Counted from the first letter of the stretch, positions 17,573 to 26,986 are shown. The stretch: 64,000 nucleotides of DNA from an uncultured Muribaculum sp. (GCA_910587665.1 CAJUMZ010000017.1:7714-71713); one strand, 5' to 3'. Numbers and translations are program-made. Notes: generated by a model from the sequence alone, not told the origin.

Positions 17573-19023
17573 TTATCGGGATTTGCGGTTTTCAGCACAC
17601 GATTCCACCTGATGCCTCCGTTAAACAGGTTTTTGTCCTTGTCAAAGGATATAAGCACCCTCCACGGTTTGCCGACAATATGATCCTCAGGCACGAATCC
17701 CCAATAGCGGGAGTCGGCGGAGTTGTCTCGGTTGTCGCCCATCATGAAGTAATAGTCCATCTCAAAGGTGTAGGTGTCGGCGGCCTCGCCGTCGATATAT
17801 ACGACCCCGCTACCGTCGATATAGGCGTCATGATGACCTTCGTAATTACGGATGCAGCGGTTATATATTGCCCAGGTCTCGGGAGTCAGTTTTATTTTCG
17901 CTCCTTTTTTCGGAATCCAGAGCTCGCCATAGTCGGCGCGTGTCCATCCGTCGGACACCCCTGCCGGAAACAGTGGCACCTGCTCGGTGGCGGGCACCTG
18001 CATGATCCGGGTGACGCGGCTGTCGGCTTTCATCCTCTCGATCATCGCGGGGGTGAGTGGGGATGCGTAGATCGTGGGAACAGTGCCGTCGGGAAGCACG
18101 GTAAATCCGTTGGCTATCACGCTCTCCACGTCATCACGGTCGACCGGCACAATATTGCGGTCGGCTACGCTTATGCCGAGGTCATCCCACTCTTTTTCGG
18201 TGAATCCTCCGTCACTTACTTGATAGAAATAATTGAACTGAACGTTTTCAGGCTGTGGCTGTGCCTCACCGTTGATGTAGATTACGCCGTCGACGATCTT
18301 TATGCGCTCTCCCGGAAGCCCGACAGCGCGTTTCACATAATTTTCACGGCGGTCTACGGGACGGTAGATCACGTCGCCAAACTGATCCTTGTTGTTGTGC
18401 ACGGCAAACCGACCGAGCATCGTTACGAGAGTATAGTAGTCAGGATTGGTGACTTTTGTAGTGACTGTGTCGCCGGCGGGGAAGTTAAACACCACGATGT
18501 CGCCGCGCTCGACTTTGCCGAGCCCTTTCAGGCGCTTGTATTTCCATTGGGGGAAATCGGTGTAGCTCTTGGTGTTGATGATCGGGAATGTGTTCTGCAC
18601 CAGGGGGAAATGCACCGGTGTCATGGGCACTCTCGGGCCGTAAGCCATCTTGTTGACCCACAGGTAGTCGCCTACAAGCAGCGACTTCTCAAGCGATGAC
18701 GAGGGTATCTGATAGTTCTGCCCTACGAAGGTAAATACAAAATATACGAGTACAAGCGCGTACGCTATGGCGTCGACCCAACTCATCACGCTTCTTACGG
18801 TCTTGTTTTTGCTTTTCTTCCACCAGGTAAGTGGTATGTAGCCGGTGATGTAGATGTCAAACAGCAGCAAGAGGAATATAAGCACCCACCAGCTCCCGAG
18901 CCATGCGACCCAGGCGATGAATATCAGTGCCACGATGGTGAAGCGTATCCACCGGGTGGTCTTGGTCTCCTTTATTCGGCGGCGGAAGTCGTCGGCAAAC
19001 GACTGTTTCTGTACTGGCTGCAT
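17569..19023 (-). CDS. lepB: Signal peptidase I
   Basis: LepB cleaves signal peptides from exported proteins at the outer face of the inner membrane. At 484 residues it is much longer than E. coli LepB (324), as is common in Bacteroidetes. Membrane segments lie at about 28-44, 46-62 and 83-100. The catalytic serine is S110 in IPSSSLEKSL, where Leu replaces the usual Met after Ser, and the general-base lysine is K231 in YVKRAVGLPGERIKI. Box E, GDNRDNSADSRYWG, is near residue 430. The extra length lies between the Lys box and box E. It is coupled to dapB upstream (shared base at 19023) and to the WbqC-like gene downstream. Confidence 0.95.
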   Translation of the reverse strand: MQPVQKQSFADDFRRRIKETKTTRWIRFTIVALIFIAWVAWLGSWWVLIFLLLLFDIYITGYIPLTWWKKSKNKTVRSVMSWVDAIAYALVLVYFVFTFVGQNYQIPSSSLEKSLLVGDYLWVNKMAYGPRVPMTPVHFPLVQNTFPIINTKSYTDFPQWKYKRLKGLGKVERGDIVVFNFPAGDTVTTKVTNPDYYTLVTMLGRFAVHNNKDQFGDVIYRPVDRRENYVKRAVGLPGERIKIVDGVIYINGEAQPQPENVQFNYFYQVSDGGFTEKEWDDLGISVADRNIVPVDRDDVESVIANGFTVLPDGTVPTIYASPLTPAMIERMKADSRVTRIMQVPATEQVPLFPAGVSDGWTRADYGELWIPKKGAKIKLTPETWAIYNRCIRNYEGHHDAYIDGSGVVYIDGEAADTYTFEMDYYFMMGDNRDNSADSRYWGFVPEDHIVGKPWRVLISFDKDKNLFNGGIRWNRVLKTANPDK

Positions 19024-19775
19024 TATTTTATTATATCAAGAAGTGAGGATTTTTGTACAAGGGTATGCATAAGTTCATCCATCGTGAGGAATCCCTTTTT
19101 GCCGGCTGTCCACTCGGCGGCGACAACGGCTCCGAGGGCAAATCCCTCACGCGATTTCGCCTTGTGCTCTATGGTCACGGAGTCGACGTCACTCTCCCAG
19201 CTTATGATATGTGTGCCGGGCACCTCGCCTTCGCGGAGCGCGGTGACATGCAGCATGTCGGCGGGGGCGTTTTCAGCCTCGGTCCATCCTTTTACCGCCT
19301 CATCCTTTGCCATTATGCCCTCGGCAAGGGTTATTGCCGTGCCGCTCGGATGGTCGAGCTTGTGGATATGGTGGATCTCTGTCATTGACGGGCGATACTG
19401 CGGGAACCCTTCCATAAGGGAGGCGAGATAGCGGTTGAGCGCAAAAAATATGTTGACGCCCAGCGAGAAGTTGGAGGTCCAGAAGAAAGTGGCTTCCCCC
19501 TTGTCACACATTTCTTTCACACGCGGCATTTCGGAGACCCATCCGGTGCTTCCCGACACTACCGGCACTCCGTGGCTGAACGCCCGGAGGTAGTTGGCGT
19601 AGGCGGTGGCGGGGGTGGTAAACTCTATTGCGACATCCGACGCGGAAAACTCAGGCGACTCAAAATCATCCTGATTGTCCTTGTCGATACGTACGGTTAT
19701 TTCGTGTCCTCTTGCAATGGCTATCTTTTCAATGGCTTTTCCCATTTTGCCATAGCCGATAAGCGCTATCTTCAT
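19023..19775 (-). CDS. dapB: 4-hydroxy-tetrahydrodipicolinate reductase
   Basis: DapB reduces the DapA product in the diaminopimelate/lysine pathway using NAD(P)H. The ATG at 19775 is chosen because it starts MKIALIGYGKMGKAIEKIA, the Rossmann dinucleotide-binding motif; an upstream ATG at 19817 would add 14 residues. The catalytic and substrate motif EIHHIHKLDHPSGTA is intact, and the 250-residue length is normal. It is first in a dapB-lepB-wbqC operon with one-base and four-base overlaps. DAP production fits the DAP-type MurE in the same window. Confidence 0.96.
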   Translation of the reverse strand: MKIALIGYGKMGKAIEKIAIARGHEITVRIDKDNQDDFESPEFSASDVAIEFTTPATAYANYLRAFSHGVPVVSGSTGWVSEMPRVKEMCDKGEATFFWTSNFSLGVNIFFALNRYLASLMEGFPQYRPSMTEIHHIHKLDHPSGTAITLAEGIMAKDEAVKGWTEAENAPADMLHVTALREGEVPGTHIISWESDVDSVTIEHKAKSREGFALGAVVAAEWTAGKKGFLTMDELMHTLVQKSSLLDIIK

Positions 19776-19794
19776 AAATATAATTATTTGTATG

Positions 19795-19802
19795 CAAAAA
19801 TA
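19795..19802 (-). promoter_or_regulatory. Candidate -7 element (TATTTTTG) for dapB operon
   Basis: Minus strand TATTTTTG lies 20 bases before the dapB ATG, implying a short leader. Confidence 0.5.
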
Positions 19803-19961
19803 AGCATTTAATGCCAAGTGATAAAATATATAGTATAAAAACGCCTTTTTTGTCTAAGATGGCGGCATTTATGAATTATATTGAAAATTTCTTCAAAAAA
19901 CATAAACATTTTTTTGCATGGATTGTTTTAAGTCGTAAACGGATTTATTTTTAAAGGATTT

Positions 19962-20492
19962 ATGAAAAAGATGTATTTAGCGGTAGCATTAGTTGCTACG
20001 ATGGTGTTTGCCTCTTGTTCATCTACACAGAAGGCTAAGGATGAAGGCGCTGACTTGAAAGCGAAAATTGAAAATTGTTCCAACCCCGATAGTCTTAAGG
20101 TGTATGTAGAGCAGGCTAAGGCTTATGCCGACAAGCTTGTAAGCGAAGGTAAGGACAAGGAAGCAGAGGCATATCTTCAGGAGGTTGCTCCTGTTGTCGC
20201 CGCAAAGGATCCTTCCGCTACATCAGTGTTAGACAAGATTAAGGCTGAGGCTGACTCCGTGGTAGGTGATGCCTCCGATGCCGTTAAGGCTGCAGGTGAC
20301 TCTGTCGCTTCTGCCGCAAATGCTGTAGGTGACGCTGTTTCCGATAAGGTCGATGCCGCTAAGGATGCCGCATCACAGGCTGCCGACGATGCAAAGGCAA
20401 AGGCTGCAAAAGCTGCAGATGATGCAAAGACCAAGGCTGCCGATGCCGCACAGCAGGCTGCCGACAAGGTCAAAAACGCTCTTGGAAAATAA
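19962..20492 (+). CDS. Ala-rich amphipathic lipoprotein
   Basis: The 176-residue product has a lipoprotein signal peptide with C19 in FASCSS. From about residue 95 it consists of Ala/Asp/Lys-rich helical repeats (DAVKAAGDSVASAANAVGDA, then repeated AADDAKAKAAKAADDAKTKA) resembling LEA-like or phasin-like amphipathic helices. The middle part (LKVYVEQAKAYADKLVSEGK) also predicts helix. No enzyme motif is visible. Such proteins can coat surfaces or protect the envelope under stress; that is analogy, not evidence. It is a single gene ending in a strong terminator and is convergent with ftsZ. Confidence 0.75.
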   Translation: MKKMYLAVALVATMVFASCSSTQKAKDEGADLKAKIENCSNPDSLKVYVEQAKAYADKLVSEGKDKEAEAYLQEVAPVVAAKDPSATSVLDKIKAEADSVVGDASDAVKAAGDSVASAANAVGDAVSDKVDAAKDAASQAADDAKAKAAKAADDAKTKAADAAQQAADKVKNALGK

Positions 20493-20529
20493 TAAAACCA
20501 TTATAGCAATAAAAACCTCTATTATAGTA

Positions 20530-20565
20530 AGGAGCTGTATCAAACTTTGATACGGCTCCTTTCTT
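20530..20565 (+). terminator. Rho-independent terminator after Ala-rich lipoprotein
   Basis: A 13-pair stem, AGGAGCTGTATCA (20530-20542) with TGATACGGCTCCT (20548-20560, one G-T pair), has a five-base loop and is followed by TTCTT. Confidence 0.85.
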
Positions 20566-20603
20566 ATGTATATATGTTATATCTGTATAGTCCCGGCATT
20601 ATC

Positions 20604-20800
20604 GTGTCCATAGGACACTTCCCTGGGTAGCCGGCGGCAGAGCGTAGCGATACCGCCGGTTGCTATAAGTTAAAGCTATGTGTATCTGAAAGATACTTCA
20701 TGACGATTCTTTCAGAATCTAAATTTCAAGGAATTTCTCTATCCCGGCGGTATCGCTACGCTCTGCCGCCGGCTATTTATAGAGCAATCCTACGGATTGC
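20604..20800. repeat. Hairpin-rich noncoding element with 32-bp perfect inverted repeat
   Basis: The 352-base stretch between the lipoprotein and ftsZ stops holds no supported gene. It contains a perfect 32-base inverted repeat (20628-20659 and 20744-20775, starting TAGCCGGCGGCAGAGCG). Four small hairpins accompany it: GTGTCC-ATA-GGACAC (20604-20618), GTATC-TGAAA-GATAC (20682-20696), GATTC-TTTCA-GAATC (20705-20719) and GCAATCC-TAC-GGATTGC (20784-20800). The two middle loops are reverse complements of each other. It could be a MITE-like interspersed repeat or a bidirectional terminator. Confidence 0.8.
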
Positions 20801-20844
20801 AGGTCTTTACGAGATAAAGAATTTCGGTATCCTTAATCCACGGA

Positions 20845-22188
20845 TTATCCGAAATGGATCGTGTTGCCTGATGAGGGTGAGGGAGTGTGATGCTGTTCGC
20901 CTTGTGCGGGTCGTGCAGTGGCGTTGCTTTTTCCGATCTCCTTGATTTCGTCGGAGGTCTTTTTATCGCGGTTTAGCGTCGGGCTTTTTTCAAGTGCGTC
21001 GATAAACGCGTCGTCATCCATCTGCGACGGCTCGATGACGATGTAGCGTGCTTTCGCCTGGTCGCCCTGCATACGGATTACCGCACCTTCGCCATATTCG
21101 GTGATTATTTTTTTCTGGATATCCTCATTGCTGGGGTTGCTGTGCGCCCTGTTGCCGAACACTACCGTCTCATTTTTCTTTCCGGCTCGGAGAGTGTCGA
21201 CCGACAGCTCGAATCCGGCGGCAAGAATCGTGATTTTTATGCGGTCGCCGAGGCTGCGGTCATATGCCGTACCCCAGATGACATCGACGTTGGAGTCTAT
21301 ACCGCCGATAAAGGTGGTGAGTTCGTCGGTCTCTCCCGCCTTAAGCGGTGTCTCCGCGTCGGGATTGAAGTACAGGTTGAAAAGCAGCTTCTTTGACGTG
21401 AGTATGTTGCGGTTTTTGAGCAGCGGTGAGTTGAGGGCGTCGTCGATAGCCTTGGTGATGCGGTGTTCGCCTTCGCCATAGCCGGTGGATATGATTGCCG
21501 CCCCGCCGTTGCGCAGGGTAGTGTCGACGTCGTTGAAGTCCAGGTTGATCTTGCCCTCGCTTGTTATAAGCTCCGATATAGAGCGGGCCGCCGTAGTAAG
21601 GGTGTCGTCGGCCTTGTCAAACGCGTTGACAAAATTCAGGTCGGGGTATATCACGTTGAGGCGCTCGTTGTTGATAATAAGGAGCGCATCGACATACTTG
21701 CTCATCTCATCGGCCCCGGCAAGGGCCTTGTCAATCTTTCTTACACCCTCGAATAGAAACGGTATTGTGACAATACCTATCGTAAGAAGCCCTTTCTCGC
21801 GTGCGAGACGCGCCACGACGGGTGCGGCGCCCGTTCCGGTGCCACCGCCCATACCAGCTGTGATAAACACCATCTTGGTGTTATCCTCAAAGAGTTCAAG
21901 TATCTTGTCGGCCGCCTCTTCCGCCGCTTCTCTCGCAATTTCCGGCTTGTTGCCTGCTCCGAGACCGTTGCCAATCTGAACCCGTGTCGGCACAGGAGAG
22001 TGTTCAAGTGCTTGACGGTCAGTGTTGAGAATCACAAACGACACGTCATTTATGTCCTGCTCATACATATGGCTTACGGCATTGTTGCCACCGCCGCCTA
22101 CGCCTATCACCTTTATGATGGGCTGGCGTGCGTTGCCGTCGGTAAATCCTGCTTCCGACATGGGAGGTATATTGTCTTGATCGGTCAT
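20845..22188 (-). CDS. ftsZ: Cell division protein FtsZ
   Basis: FtsZ is the tubulin-like GTPase that forms the cytokinetic ring. The 447-residue product has GVGGGGNNAVSHMYEQ (residues 29-44), the tubulin signature GGGTGTGAAPVVARLA (114-129) and the synergy-loop segment NLDFNDVDTTLRNGG. A variable linker follows about residue 330, and the protein ends PSSGNTIHFG, without a recognisable DIPAFLRR-type C-terminal peptide. It is the last gene of the dcw run, 42 bases after ftsA. Confidence 0.97.
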   Translation of the reverse strand: MTDQDNIPPMSEAGFTDGNARQPIIKVIGVGGGGNNAVSHMYEQDINDVSFVILNTDRQALEHSPVPTRVQIGNGLGAGNKPEIAREAAEEAADKILELFEDNTKMVFITAGMGGGTGTGAAPVVARLAREKGLLTIGIVTIPFLFEGVRKIDKALAGADEMSKYVDALLIINNERLNVIYPDLNFVNAFDKADDTLTTAARSISELITSEGKINLDFNDVDTTLRNGGAAIISTGYGEGEHRITKAIDDALNSPLLKNRNILTSKKLLFNLYFNPDAETPLKAGETDELTTFIGGIDSNVDVIWGTAYDRSLGDRIKITILAAGFELSVDTLRAGKKNETVVFGNRAHSNPSNEDIQKKIITEYGEGAVIRMQGDQAKARYIVIEPSQMDDDAFIDALEKSPTLNRDKKTSDEIKEIGKSNATARPAQGEQHHTPSPSSGNTIHFG

Positions 22189-22230
22189 TGTATTCGTTGT
22201 TTAAATTTGCGTGGTAATGTGTCTATGTTA

Positions 22231-23586
22231 TTAATCCTCATCAGGCTCGCGGTCATCAAGGAGGGAGTCCCAGCCTTTGACGATTCTGCCGAATATGTCC
22301 TTTATGCGTGAAGGGCTTTTCGGTCGCGTCTCCTCGTCGTTGTCTTTCGGCTTTTTGCCACCCTTGATCGGCTTTATGCCGGGACCGTCATCCTCTCCGT
22401 CAACAAACGGATCGGGCGTTGGGTTTACTACAACCGGTTTTTCCGTGCATTCTGCCGGGTTATGGGTAGCCGCGGCGTTGAGCAGCGAGATTATATCTAT
22501 CATGTTGGGATTTTGCAGGCGGGTGTCGGAGATGCGTATGGTCGCGGGGAGTGCCCCGAGGCGCACCTTCACCTTGCTTTGGTCGGCAAGCAGGTCGGTA
22601 AAACCTTTCAACTTCGATCCTGTGCCTACTACCACAATGCCTCCCGCCAGGTCGTTGGGAAGCGAGTAGCCGGCATATTTTACCTGCTCTATAATGTTGA
22701 CAGCTATCTCACCGGCGCGTGTCCGGATGCCGCTGTTCACCTTGGTAGCGTCGCCGTCAAAGTCGCTCTTGCGGAAGTTGGGCTCTTCATTCATTGCGTC
22801 GCCGAGCGCGCGCTTTAGCTCTTCGGCGCGTTCTTCGGTGATATTATTGAGTATCATAACGTCACGGGTGATGTTGCGCGAGCCGAGTGGGATGGTGGTG
22901 AGGTATCTCAGCGACCCGCCGCGGTATATTGACACAGTGGTTGTCTCCGCGCCGAAGTCGACGAGCATGCAGCCGAGCTTTTTCTCGTCGGAAGTCAACA
23001 CCAGGTCGGCTATGGAAATCTGCCTTACAAACCTGTCTTTTATGGCGAGTTGCTGACGCTCGGTCACCGCTATATCGAGGTTGCGCAGTATCTTGGGGCG
23101 GCATGTGATGAGGTTGATGTCGGCTTTGATACTCTTGCCGAGGGTGCCCACGGGATTGGGACATTCCAGATTGTCGACAATGAAATCTTTAGGCAGCACG
23201 TCGACAACCGTGCGTTCGCTCAGTCCGTTGGCCTTCGCTTCTTCTTTCATCTGGTCGATGATATGGGCGGTGATGTCGGTCACCTCGTCAAATTGTCGTA
23301 TCACTTCCCTTGACGTGCTTGCCGTGGAGCGGCCTCCTATGCCGACATACACGCTCTTGATCTTGCGCGGGCTTATCGACGGATAGTTCTCAAGGCGAAG
23401 GATGAGCCGCTTGATGCGGTTGCTTACCTCGTCAACATTCTGCACGATTCCGTAACGTACCACATCGACGGCATGCTCCTCCTCCACAGCGAGCAGTGAG
23501 AGGCAGCCGGTGTCATCGACCGTACCGACAGCGGCTCTTATGTGTGAGCTACCGATTTCAAGGGCTGCGATATATTTTTCTTCCAT
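22231..23586 (-). CDS. ftsA: Cell division protein FtsA
   Basis: FtsA is an actin-fold ATPase that tethers FtsZ to the membrane and recruits late division proteins. The 451-residue sequence starts KYIAALEIGSSHIRAAVG (phosphate-1 loop), has the SHS2/1C region around AHIIDQMKEEAKANGLSER, the phosphate-2 motif MLVDFGAETTTVSIYRGG, and the adenosine loop GIVVVGTGSKLKGF. A Pro/Lys-rich linker (residues about 385-425) precedes the C-terminal RIKDIFGRIVKGWDSLL, a likely amphipathic membrane helix. It lies between ftsQ and ftsZ as in most dcw clusters. Confidence 0.96.
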   Translation of the reverse strand: MEEKYIAALEIGSSHIRAAVGTVDDTGCLSLLAVEEEHAVDVVRYGIVQNVDEVSNRIKRLILRLENYPSISPRKIKSVYVGIGGRSTASTSREVIRQFDEVTDITAHIIDQMKEEAKANGLSERTVVDVLPKDFIVDNLECPNPVGTLGKSIKADINLITCRPKILRNLDIAVTERQQLAIKDRFVRQISIADLVLTSDEKKLGCMLVDFGAETTTVSIYRGGSLRYLTTIPLGSRNITRDVMILNNITEERAEELKRALGDAMNEEPNFRKSDFDGDATKVNSGIRTRAGEIAVNIIEQVKYAGYSLPNDLAGGIVVVGTGSKLKGFTDLLADQSKVKVRLGALPATIRISDTRLQNPNMIDIISLLNAAATHNPAECTEKPVVVNPTPDPFVDGEDDGPGIKPIKGGKKPKDNDEETRPKSPSRIKDIFGRIVKGWDSLLDDREPDED

Positions 23587-23607
23587 GATAGATGAAATAG
23601 ATTGTTT

Positions 23608-24492
23608 TTAATTCTGTTTGTTTTCGTTTACTGCCGGCTTGGGCACTCCTATCGCCGACCGGTTGACCTGCCCGGCAGAGTCGCCGGAGAGCATTGTGCC
23701 TACGTCGGGTGCCTCCTGCTCAGCCTCGTAGTCGACCGGGTCGATCGCCCGGTGGAGGCGTTTCGCACGGCGTGTCGCGACAAGCTGTCCGCTCCACTTG
23801 ACCGACAGGGTGTCGTAATAGTCCCACCCTTTTACCGGAAGCACTTCGCGGTAGGCGCGTGTCAGGCGGTAGAACTTGTTGTCAAGGTTTCCCATGTCGC
23901 CGATGTTGATCACATGTCCGTGGATCAGCGGCACGAGTATGATGTTGCGCGGGCTTTCCGCCTTTATGTAGGTCACGAGCGAGTTCCATGCCGAGTCATT
24001 GCTGAGGTAATTGACAAGCGGGAGCAGGTCATGGGGCTTGAACACGGAGTCGAAGCGCCCGGTGATCACAGGAACGTCGGAGTGATAGCGTGCGGTAGCT
24101 GAGATCCGTTTTCCGGTCTTGTTGATGTAGTAAGACTTGTCGCCTTCAAATACCCTTGCCACCGGTTGCAGCGGATTGACCATGATACGCACTTTCCCTG
24201 CGGTAGTGACCACGCAGTTGACATCCTCAATCTTGTCGATGCCCGACAAGATCCGTTCGATACTGTCGATGTTGATGTCGGAGAGCCGTGTCGAGTCGGC
24301 ATATCCGGATAGGTCGCCTATTTCCCTGGCGATCTCCCTGCCTGTCACGAAGCGCGACCGCAGGGAATCGTTGACCACGATCTCCACTCCGGAACACACC
24401 GCCGTTGACGCTTGCATGCGCGACCATGCCACCGCCATGACAATATAGGCGATGAGCACAATTGATACTATGCAGCGCAATACAGTATTCAT
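23608..24492 (-). CDS. ftsQ: Cell division protein FtsQ/DivIB
   Basis: The 294-residue protein has one N-terminal membrane segment (VLRCIVSIVLIAYIVMAVAW) and a periplasmic domain whose first part (VEIVVNDSLRSRFVTGREI to VVTTAGKVRIMVNPLQPV) fits the POTRA fold. FtsQ links early and late division proteins (FtsB/FtsL). Sequence conservation is weak, as is normal for Bacteroidetes FtsQ, so the assignment relies on topology and on its place between murC and ftsA. It shares one base with the murC stop. The C-terminal 50 residues are polar and probably disordered. Confidence 0.85.
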   Translation of the reverse strand: MNTVLRCIVSIVLIAYIVMAVAWSRMQASTAVCSGVEIVVNDSLRSRFVTGREIAREIGDLSGYADSTRLSDINIDSIERILSGIDKIEDVNCVVTTAGKVRIMVNPLQPVARVFEGDKSYYINKTGKRISATARYHSDVPVITGRFDSVFKPHDLLPLVNYLSNDSAWNSLVTYIKAESPRNIILVPLIHGHVINIGDMGNLDNKFYRLTRAYREVLPVKGWDYYDTLSVKWSGQLVATRRAKRLHRAIDPVDYEAEQEAPDVGTMLSGDSAGQVNRSAIGVPKPAVNENKQN

Positions 24493-25868
24493 CAGTTGTT
24501 TTCTACGTTTTTGACTATTTCAGGAAGGTAATTGCATATGTCACCGGCACCTGCGGTCAATAAGATTTCAAAGTTACGATTTTTTATCGTCTCTGTCAAG
24601 TTATCTTTGGTAATCATTGTCTTGACAGGGGCGGTGACTCTGTCAAATATGATTTTTGAACTTACACCGGGTATCGGCTGTTCACGCGCAGGGTATATGT
24701 CAAGCAATATCACTTCGTCGGCGAGCGACAAGGCTTCGGCAAATTCGGGCGCGAAGTCGCGTGTACGCGAGTAGAGGTGGGGCTGGAAGGCTACGGTGAG
24801 TTTCCTTCCCGGGTAAAGTGCCTTTACGGAGCTTATCGACGCTTTAAGCTCATCGGGATGATGGGCGTAGTCATCTATGATCGCCCTTACCGGGTCGGTC
24901 TCTTTAAGCCAGAACTCGAAGCGGCGTTTCGGGCCCTTGAAAGTGGCGATTGCCTCCTTGGCGGCTTCGGGCAGTAGGTCGCCCGTGAGATGGCAGGCGG
25001 CAAGCGCGGCTACGGCATTCTCAATGTTTATCTCCACCGGAACGCCGAGGCTTATGTCGCTTATTTTAACGTCAGGAGCGATGAAATCGAAAATTATCTC
25101 ACCGTCGGCATGGCGTATGTTTTCGGCGTGGAAATCGCCCTTGTCGCGTGAATAGGTGTAGACTTTCACCTCTTTACCGGGACGGGGGACAAGTTTCAAC
25201 CCCTCATGTATCACTAATGAGCCTCCGGGGCGTATCAGCTCGGTGAAGTGTGCGAAGCTTTCGAGATAAGCCTCCTCGGTTCCGTATATGTCAAGGTGAT
25301 CGGGGTCGGTTGCGGTGATCACCGCGATATAGGGCGAAAGATGATGGAACGACCGGTCATATTCGTCGGCTTCGATTACCGAGTAGGGCGATGTGTCACT
25401 CAGCAGGAGGTTGCTGTCATAGTTACGCAGGATTCCTCCAAGAAACGCGTTACAGCCTACCGGACATGTGTGGAGTACATGCGCCGCCATCGACGACGTG
25501 GTGGTCTTGCCGTGAGTGCCGGCAAAGCATATCCCCTTGCTGTCGCGTGTGATGCGCCCGAGCACTTCGGCGCGTTTCACCACTTCATAGCCGTGGTCGC
25601 GGAAATAGCGGAGCTGCGGATGGCTGTCTGGAAGAGCGGGGGTATACACTACAAGCACCTCGTCGGGCGCATCGCGGAATCCTGCCGGAATCGCCTCCAC
25701 TGTATCATCGAAAGTTATATCGACACCCTCTTTTATGAGCGCGCGTGTAAGATCGGTGGGTGTGCGGTCATATCCTGCCACCTCGCAGCCGCGCGACAGA
25801 TAGTATCGTTCAAGGGCTGCCATGCCGATGCCGCCGGCACCCGCGAAGTAAATCTTCTTTTTATCCAT
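24492..25868 (-). CDS. murC: UDP-N-acetylmuramate--L-alanine ligase
   Basis: MurC adds the first amino acid, L-Ala, to UDP-MurNAc using ATP. The 458-residue protein begins KKIYFAGAGGIGMAALERYY (UDP-MurNAc-binding Rossmann domain), has the ATP loop GTHGKTTTSS at 117-126, the metal/substrate segment EADEYDRSFHHLSP, and the C-terminal DDYAHHPDELKA motif specific to MurC. Start and stop codons overlap neighbours murG and ftsQ by one base each, so translation is probably coupled along the cluster. Confidence 0.96.
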   Translation of the reverse strand: MDKKKIYFAGAGGIGMAALERYYLSRGCEVAGYDRTPTDLTRALIKEGVDITFDDTVEAIPAGFRDAPDEVLVVYTPALPDSHPQLRYFRDHGYEVVKRAEVLGRITRDSKGICFAGTHGKTTTSSMAAHVLHTCPVGCNAFLGGILRNYDSNLLLSDTSPYSVIEADEYDRSFHHLSPYIAVITATDPDHLDIYGTEEAYLESFAHFTELIRPGGSLVIHEGLKLVPRPGKEVKVYTYSRDKGDFHAENIRHADGEIIFDFIAPDVKISDISLGVPVEINIENAVAALAACHLTGDLLPEAAKEAIATFKGPKRRFEFWLKETDPVRAIIDDYAHHPDELKASISSVKALYPGRKLTVAFQPHLYSRTRDFAPEFAEALSLADEVILLDIYPAREQPIPGVSSKIIFDRVTAPVKTMITKDNLTETIKNRNFEILLTAGAGDICNYLPEIVKNVENN

Positions 25869-26986
25869 TATCCTTTGTCGGAGAGTATTTTGTAGATAGT
25901 ATTCACAATTTTTTCATCGGCGTCGCGAAGAGCCATTTTCCGGATGTTTTCGGCAAGCAATCCGCAACGTTCCTTGTCGTTGAGAAGCGCGACCACTTCG
26001 TTGCCGAGCCTGTCGGGGGCATCGGCGTCAAGTATCATCACGGCGGCATTGCACTGCACGAGAGCCTCGGCGTTTTTGCGCTGGTGATCCTCGGCGACAT
26101 TGGGCGACGGGATGAGTATGGTGGGCATGCCGAGCAGCTGAAGCTCGGAAATGGTGCCTGCGCCTGCACGCGACACCACTATGTCGGCGGCCTTGTAGGC
26201 AAGATCCATGCGAGAGATAAATGGGGTGGCCTTGACCACGTTATTGTATTTGTCGGCAATCTTGCGACACTCGTCGGCATAAAGTTTACCGGTCTGCCAC
26301 AGCACGTATCCCCCGGCATTTTCTATCTTGTTGAATGCCTTGGCTATGCTGTTGTTGATAGTGCGCGCCCCGAGGCTTCCCCCGATCACGAGTACAAGTT
26401 TGCGATGGGCCGGTACTCCGAGCTGATTTCTCGCCTCTTCCTTGGTTACGTCGGGGTTGATAATATTGTCGCGCACCGGGTTGCCGGTAAGGATGATTTT
26501 GTCCTCCGGAAAGAAGCGTTGCATGTCGGGATATGCTACGCAGATCGCTTTCGCTTCCTTGGCAAGTAGCTTGTTGGTGACGCCGGCATAGGAATTCTGC
26601 TCCTGAAGCAGGGTGGGTATGCCATGTTTCTGCGCCTCTTTCAGCATCGGACCGCTTGCATAGCCTCCCACGCCTATGGCTATGTCGGGATGAAAATCCT
26701 TGAGCACCTTGCGGGCGCGGCTCATGCTTTTCATCAGTTTGAAAATCACCTTTATGTTGCTGAGCAACTTCTTGCGGTTGAATCCGCTTACCGGTAGTCC
26801 GATGATCTCATATCCGGCCGCCGGCACACGCTCCATTTCCATCCTTCCTTCCGCACCGACAAACAGTATTTCTGTCTTCGGGTCACGTCGGCGAAGAGCG
26901 TTGGCTATGGAGAGGGCGGGAAATATATGTCCTCCCGTGCCGCCTCCGCTTATAAGTATTTTATAGTGTTTCTGTTCCATAATCAT
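25868..26986 (-). CDS. murG: UDP-GlcNAc:undecaprenyl-PP-MurNAc-pentapeptide GlcNAc transferase
   Basis: MurG converts lipid I to lipid II on the inner face of the membrane. The 372-residue protein carries the GT28 glycine loop SGGGTGGHIFPALSIANAL (13-31), the second-domain loop VIGGSLGARTINNS and the donor-binding SRAGAGTISELQLLGMPTIL. An in-frame Met at residue 3 is an alternative start. It overlaps murC by one base and follows ftsW by 21 bases. Confidence 0.96.
   Translation of the reverse strand: MIMEQKHYKILISGGGTGGHIFPALSIANALRRRDPKTEILFVGAEGRMEMERVPAAGYEIIGLPVSGFNRKKLLSNIKVIFKLMKSMSRARKVLKDFHPDIAIGVGGYASGPMLKEAQKHGIPTLLQEQNSYAGVTNKLLAKEAKAICVAYPDMQRFFPEDKIILTGNPVRDNIINPDVTKEEARNQLGVPAHRKLVLVIGGSLGARTINNSIAKAFNKIENAGGYVLWQTGKLYADECRKIADKYNNVVKATPFISRMDLAYKAADIVVSRAGAGTISELQLLGMPTILIPSPNVAEDHQRKNAEALVQCNAAVMILDADAPDRLGNEVVALLNDKERCGLLAENIRKMALRDADEKIVNTIYKILSDKG

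Noticed and set aside
17458..18699. Plus-strand open frame of 413 codons opposite lepB
   Set aside because: Shadow of lepB; no domain pattern and no start context.
20700..20945. 81-codon plus-strand frame beside ftsZ
   Set aside because: Half of it is the hairpin repeat and half is antisense to ftsZ; composition is not protein-like.
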